Assembly (NCBI GenBank): GCA_937136425.1
Contig: CAKZON010000085.1
Span: forward strand, 1 to 64,000
Direction: 5' to 3'
Length of the DNA: 64,000 nt
Origin: an uncultured Crocinitomix sp.
GTDB lineage: Bacteria > Bacteroidota > Bacteroidia > Flavobacteriales_D > Crocinitomicaceae
Of this stretch, positions 62,952 to 64,000 are shown in pieces. The notes under the pieces are model-generated. The model was given only the letters and a program-made list of their open reading frames with translations, made no database searches and was not told the origin of the DNA. The translations under genes were made by a program, and so were the position numbers. The stretch's first letter is position 1; every line of letters starts with the position of its first letter.

Positions 62952-64000
62952 CTACTTTCCTTTCACTATTTGAATAGTTCCCTGCCCACTTATTTTTGTG
63001 CTATTATCTGAAAGGCCTTCGTATTTATAAAAGTAAACACCATCTTTACAAGGATCTCCATTCTTATCAGTACCATCCCAACCATCAGTTATAGCATTGA
63101 GTTCGCCAACCTGCACTCCCCATCTGTTTAAAATTACACAATTAAACTCTACAATAGATGCAGACTTGTATTCGAAGGTAAATTCATCATTAATTCCATC
63201 TCCATTTGGCGTAAAAATATTTATAACTGGCGTTACTAATGGCTCAAAAATGGTTAGTTTTTTACAAGCTGTATCCACACAGCCATTTTTATTTAATACC
63301 ACTAAACAAACATCTACATAATAGGTATTTCCTTTAGCGCCATAAGCTGTATCAAAAACTTCAAAAAAGTCATGTGTTATTTGCCAGTCCGCGTAGGGAT
63401 CATCTAAGTTCCATACAAAAGTAGTGTCTGCGCTAGGATTATTTGGATTAGCAAAATTTTGTGATGTATTGATAAAATCAACCTCAATAGGATTGTACGC
63501 CGTTCCTTGGCAATCATCATTTAGCTGATCAGAATCTACCGTGAATGCCGCAATTGGGTTTAAAGAATCAAGATATAATGCTTGACTCAATATGCAACCA
63601 TTAGCATCTGTCATTGTTAACTCATAATTTCCTGGATTCAAGCCTCCCCAAGTAGTTGTAATATTTGTTTCACCATTATCCAAATTAGTCCAAACATATG
63701 TATAGTCAGGTGTTCCGCCACTTGCCGCACCAAACACAACTCCATTTCCACTTTGGTATTCATGCAAACGACAATAAGCATGCTCAAACCCAAACTCAGA
63801 AAACAGCATAGAATCAGGCTCAGTCACTTCAAAATCAAGCACTGTAGAGCAACCATTTTCATCATTAATAGTTACCGTATAATCACCTGCACCCAATGCC
63901 CAAGTAGAATCAGCCCCAATACCTTCGTCTCCTGCAGGATTTGGAGCCCAATAATAACTGATTGCATCATAAGCTCCTGTTGCGTTAAAAACCTCATCAA
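62952..64000 (-). CDS. gliding-motility-associated C-terminal domain protein (5' end outside the window)
   Basis: At least 349 aa are visible and the frame stays open to the right edge. Repeats of the form LGAGDYTVTINDENGC and NPGNYELTMTDANGC (SprB-type) are followed by a C-terminal CHU_C domain (NIFTPNGDGINDEF, then NRWGVQV and GWDGTDKNG). It is secreted by the type IX system to the surface and attached or released there. Probably a large adhesin. Confidence 0.85.
   Translation of the reverse strand, partial: DEVFNATGAYDAISYYWAPNPAGDEGIGADSTWALGAGDYTVTINDENGCSTVLDFEVTEPDSMLFSEFGFEHAYCRLHEYQSGNGVVFGAASGGTPDYTYVWTNLDNGETNITTTWGGLNPGNYELTMTDANGCILSQALYLDSLNPIAAFTVDSDQLNDDCQGTAYNPIEVDFINTSQNFANPNNPSADTTFVWNLDDPYADWQITHDFFEVFDTAYGAKGNTYYVDVCLVVLNKNGCVDTACKKLTIFEPLVTPVINIFTPNGDGINDEFTFEYKSASIVEFNCVILNRWGVQVGELNAITDGWDGTDKNGDPCKDGVYFYKYEGLSDNSTKISGQGTIQIVKGK

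Noticed and set aside
1..64000. CRISPR arrays and insertion sequences
   Set aside because: No regularly spaced repeats, cas genes, DDE transposases or IS-like inverted ends were seen.

Overview
The window is from a low-GC member of the Bacteroidota, most likely a marine-type Flavobacteriales. Three things suggest this: a secreted protein with a gliding-motility-associated (type IX secretion) C-terminal domain, several DUF families typical of the phylum, and promoters with the Bacteroidota -7 box TAnnTTTG. Functions below come from motif recognition by eye; no database search was possible.

Layout. (1) 1-152: chromosomal DNA and the 5' part of a tRNA-Val(GAC) gene. (2) 153-44460: an integrated mobile element of about 44.3 kb inserted in the 3' end of that tRNA. 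It is bounded by a perfect 43-bp direct repeat (153-195 and 44418-44460). Inside each boundary lies a pair of AGTAAACAT sites with identical 13-bp spacing, which look like integrase arm sites. (3) 44461-64000: chromosome. It carries secreted or envelope proteins, a metallophosphoesterase, a SlyD-type FKBP, tandem small-RNA units with sigma54-like promoters, dihydroorotase, MscL, a MoxR/DUF58 operon, and the end of a gliding-associated protein.

Inside the element. The left half (298-20058) is one tightly packed minus-strand block. Transcribed first are three paralogous small regulator-like genes. Next come many small membrane-anchored or beta-rich proteins: an LEA14-like protein, a transglutaminase-like protein with a histone-like tail, a glycine-rich membrane protein, a candidate capsid protein flanked by hairpins, three small beta-rich proteins, an annexin-repeat membrane protein, a peptidoglycan-binding-like membrane protein and an L,D-transpeptidase-like protein. 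Last come a methylase/strawberry-notch helicase polyvalent protein, a RadA-like ATPase, an excisionase-like protein and the integrase. There is no relaxase, type IV secretion system, terminase, portal or tail gene. My best reading is a virion-like or envelope-interacting module of a type I cannot assign, possibly a tailless, membrane-containing virus. This is the most promising candidate for an undescribed system.

The right half (20141-44307) looks like cargo. First is a possible signalling cluster: a STAS-like protein, an alpha-oxoamine synthase fused to a GNAT domain, and three LuxR-type regulators with structured leaders. Then come a two-gene RHS toxin locus with an Imm11-like protein and other candidate immunity genes, and a type I restriction-modification system (hsdM-hsdS-hsdR) with an XRE-type regulator upstream.
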